Shown here one piece after another: positions 6,000 to 6,786 of a DNA stretch of 6,786 nucleotides. The position numbers and the translations under genes were made by a program. Within the stretch, counting starts at the first letter, position 1; each line of letters starts with the position of its first letter. A model generated the notes under the pieces. It was not told where the DNA came from, made no database searches, and worked only from the letters and a program-made list of their open reading frames with translations. The DNA comes from Deltaproteobacteria bacterium RBG_16_44_11 (GTDB taxonomy: Bacteria; Desulfobacterota; Syntrophia; Syntrophales; Smithellaceae). The DNA is taken from the NCBI GenBank assembly GCA_001797845.1, contig MGQN01000035.1:22330-29115 (forward strand). Reading direction: 5' to 3'.

Positions 6000-6786
6000 T
6001 TATTTTTTCATGTTTTTCAGATGAGCCTTGAGTTTTGTCAACCCGTCCCAGATTTCGTCGGTCCCGACGTATTTTTTTACATCCGTCGCCGAATACTTGA
6101 TGACGGAAGTCGGTGTCCGATTCACTTCATATTGCTTGATCAGATTGCTCCACATCTGGAAAACAGGTTTTTCATCAAACTTCTTCCCCGCGATTTTTTC
6201 TTCTTTGAGATAATTGATCAGGGCGTCTTGTGATTGAATGTGTTTTACCTGGGCCGCGGTAAAAAGTGTTTTGCGAATACGCAACACTTCTTCATTGGTT
6301 GCAGCGGCATTGACGGCGTAAAGATATGTGCGCGCGTACATCGGTGTGGACTTGGCAAACGGGACATCGACAAAGGTAATCTTGACTTTTCCCGATTTCA
6401 GCAGTTCCTTTAGTACCGGTTCGGCTTTCGCGTCAATCATCCGGCAGGGCGGACAGAAATAGTCGGCAAACAAGATGACTTCGTAATTACCTTGCCCCAG
6501 AGAAGGAACGCTGCTGATTTTGTCTTGTGCATAAACCGGCGTAACCGCACCGGAAAAGGTAAGTAAGATAAAGAAATATCCCGCAAGAGCAACAACAAGT
6601 AATGGCAATCTGTTTATTTTAAGCATAGGAAAATTAACCTCCCCCAGAAAATAAAGCCACATCTTACGCTGGTTTTTAAGCCAGGCCGAAGAGGCTTCAT
6701 AGTTAACGATAAAAGCCGCGATTACTATCACAGCAAAGGCGATACAAAACGGACAAAAGACATTGTTTCGCGCTTGAAAGGAAAAT
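6000..6786 (-). CDS. VKOR-thioredoxin/DsbA-like fusion, N-terminus cut by window edge
   Basis: The frame is open from the window edge to the TAA at 6000, giving 261 visible residues. Visible residues 9-14 read VFCPFC and run into a hydrophobic helix (about 14-28). This resembles the CxxC at the start of helix 4 of vitamin K epoxide reductase (VKOR) homologues. A Lys/Arg-containing loop follows, then a second hydrophobic segment (about 60-82) and a periplasmic thioredoxin-fold domain with FCPPCRMID (active site 111-114) and the cis-proline loop RTPTSV (P225). VKOR-Trx fusions oxidise periplasmic dithiols and pass electrons to quinone. Alternatively, a separate 208-residue DsbA-like protein could start at the ATG at 6626. 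GGGGGAGG lies upstream of that ATG at a long spacing, and MLKINR to VYA/QD could be a signal peptide. The absence of any stop after the CPFC segment makes the fusion more likely. It is followed at 13 bp by the permease. Confidence 0.82.
   Translation of the reverse strand, partial: FSFQARNNVFCPFCIAFAVIVIAAFIVNYEASSAWLKNQRKMWLYFLGEVNFPMLKINRLPLLVVALAGYFFILLTFSGAVTPVYAQDKISSVPSLGQGNYEVILFADYFCPPCRMIDAKAEPVLKELLKSGKVKITFVDVPFAKSTPMYARTYLYAVNAAATNEEVLRIRKTLFTAAQVKHIQSQDALINYLKEEKIAGKKFDEKPVFQMWSNLIKQYEVNRTPTSVIKYSATDVKKYVGTDEIWDGLTKLKAHLKNMKK

Noticed and set aside
1..6786. CRISPR arrays, tRNA or rRNA genes, insertion sequences, attachment sites
   Set aside because: No spaced direct repeats, cloverleaf, rRNA-like stretch, transposase or terminal inverted repeats were seen on either strand.

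Overview
The window comes from a Gram-negative bacterium. It encodes secreted periplasmic proteins, an outer-membrane beta-barrel and a carrier of the LolA-like fold. The protein style, moderate GC content, a sigma-54 promoter and a VKOR-type disulfide oxidase suggest an anaerobic Desulfobacterota/deltaproteobacterial lineage, perhaps near Syntrophus/Smithella. That placement is inference and no taxonomic marker is present. All seven genes lie on the minus strand, so transcription runs from high to low coordinates. Long plus-strand reading frames are shadows of these genes.

Right block (6786 down to about 4681). This holds the C-terminal part of a membrane disulfide oxidase, apparently a VKOR domain fused in frame to a periplasmic thioredoxin/DsbA-like domain with a CPPC site. 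It is cut by the window edge. Thirteen bases later comes a 390-residue ArsP_1/YraQ-type (DUF318) permease with a CSC motif. A candidate intrinsic terminator at 4681-4705 closes this unit.

Control region (about 4521-4680). A near-perfect sigma-54 (-24/-12) promoter lies at 4577-4593, reading toward the next gene. Just upstream are a wholly A/T stretch and a one-mismatch IHF-like site. Between the predicted transcript start (about 4566) and the start codon (4520) are three tandem 8-base repeats of the form GGCAWWWT.

Left block (4520 down to 1). A secreted LTxxQ protein of the Spy/CpxP/ZraP type is followed after 95 bp by four tightly packed genes: an ABC ATPase, a MacB/FtsX-fold permease (ATGA overlap), a secreted LolA-like carrier (19-bp gap) and an outer-membrane beta-barrel protein (TAATG overlap, C-terminus beyond the window). 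Read together, these look like an envelope-spanning transport line: inner-membrane ABC engine, periplasmic shuttle and outer-membrane barrel. A periplasmic stress chaperone heads it, and it may be switched on by a sigma-54 activator, as E. coli zraP is by ZraR. The cargo cannot be read from the sequence; lipid or lipoprotein is the natural guess from the LolA-like fold.
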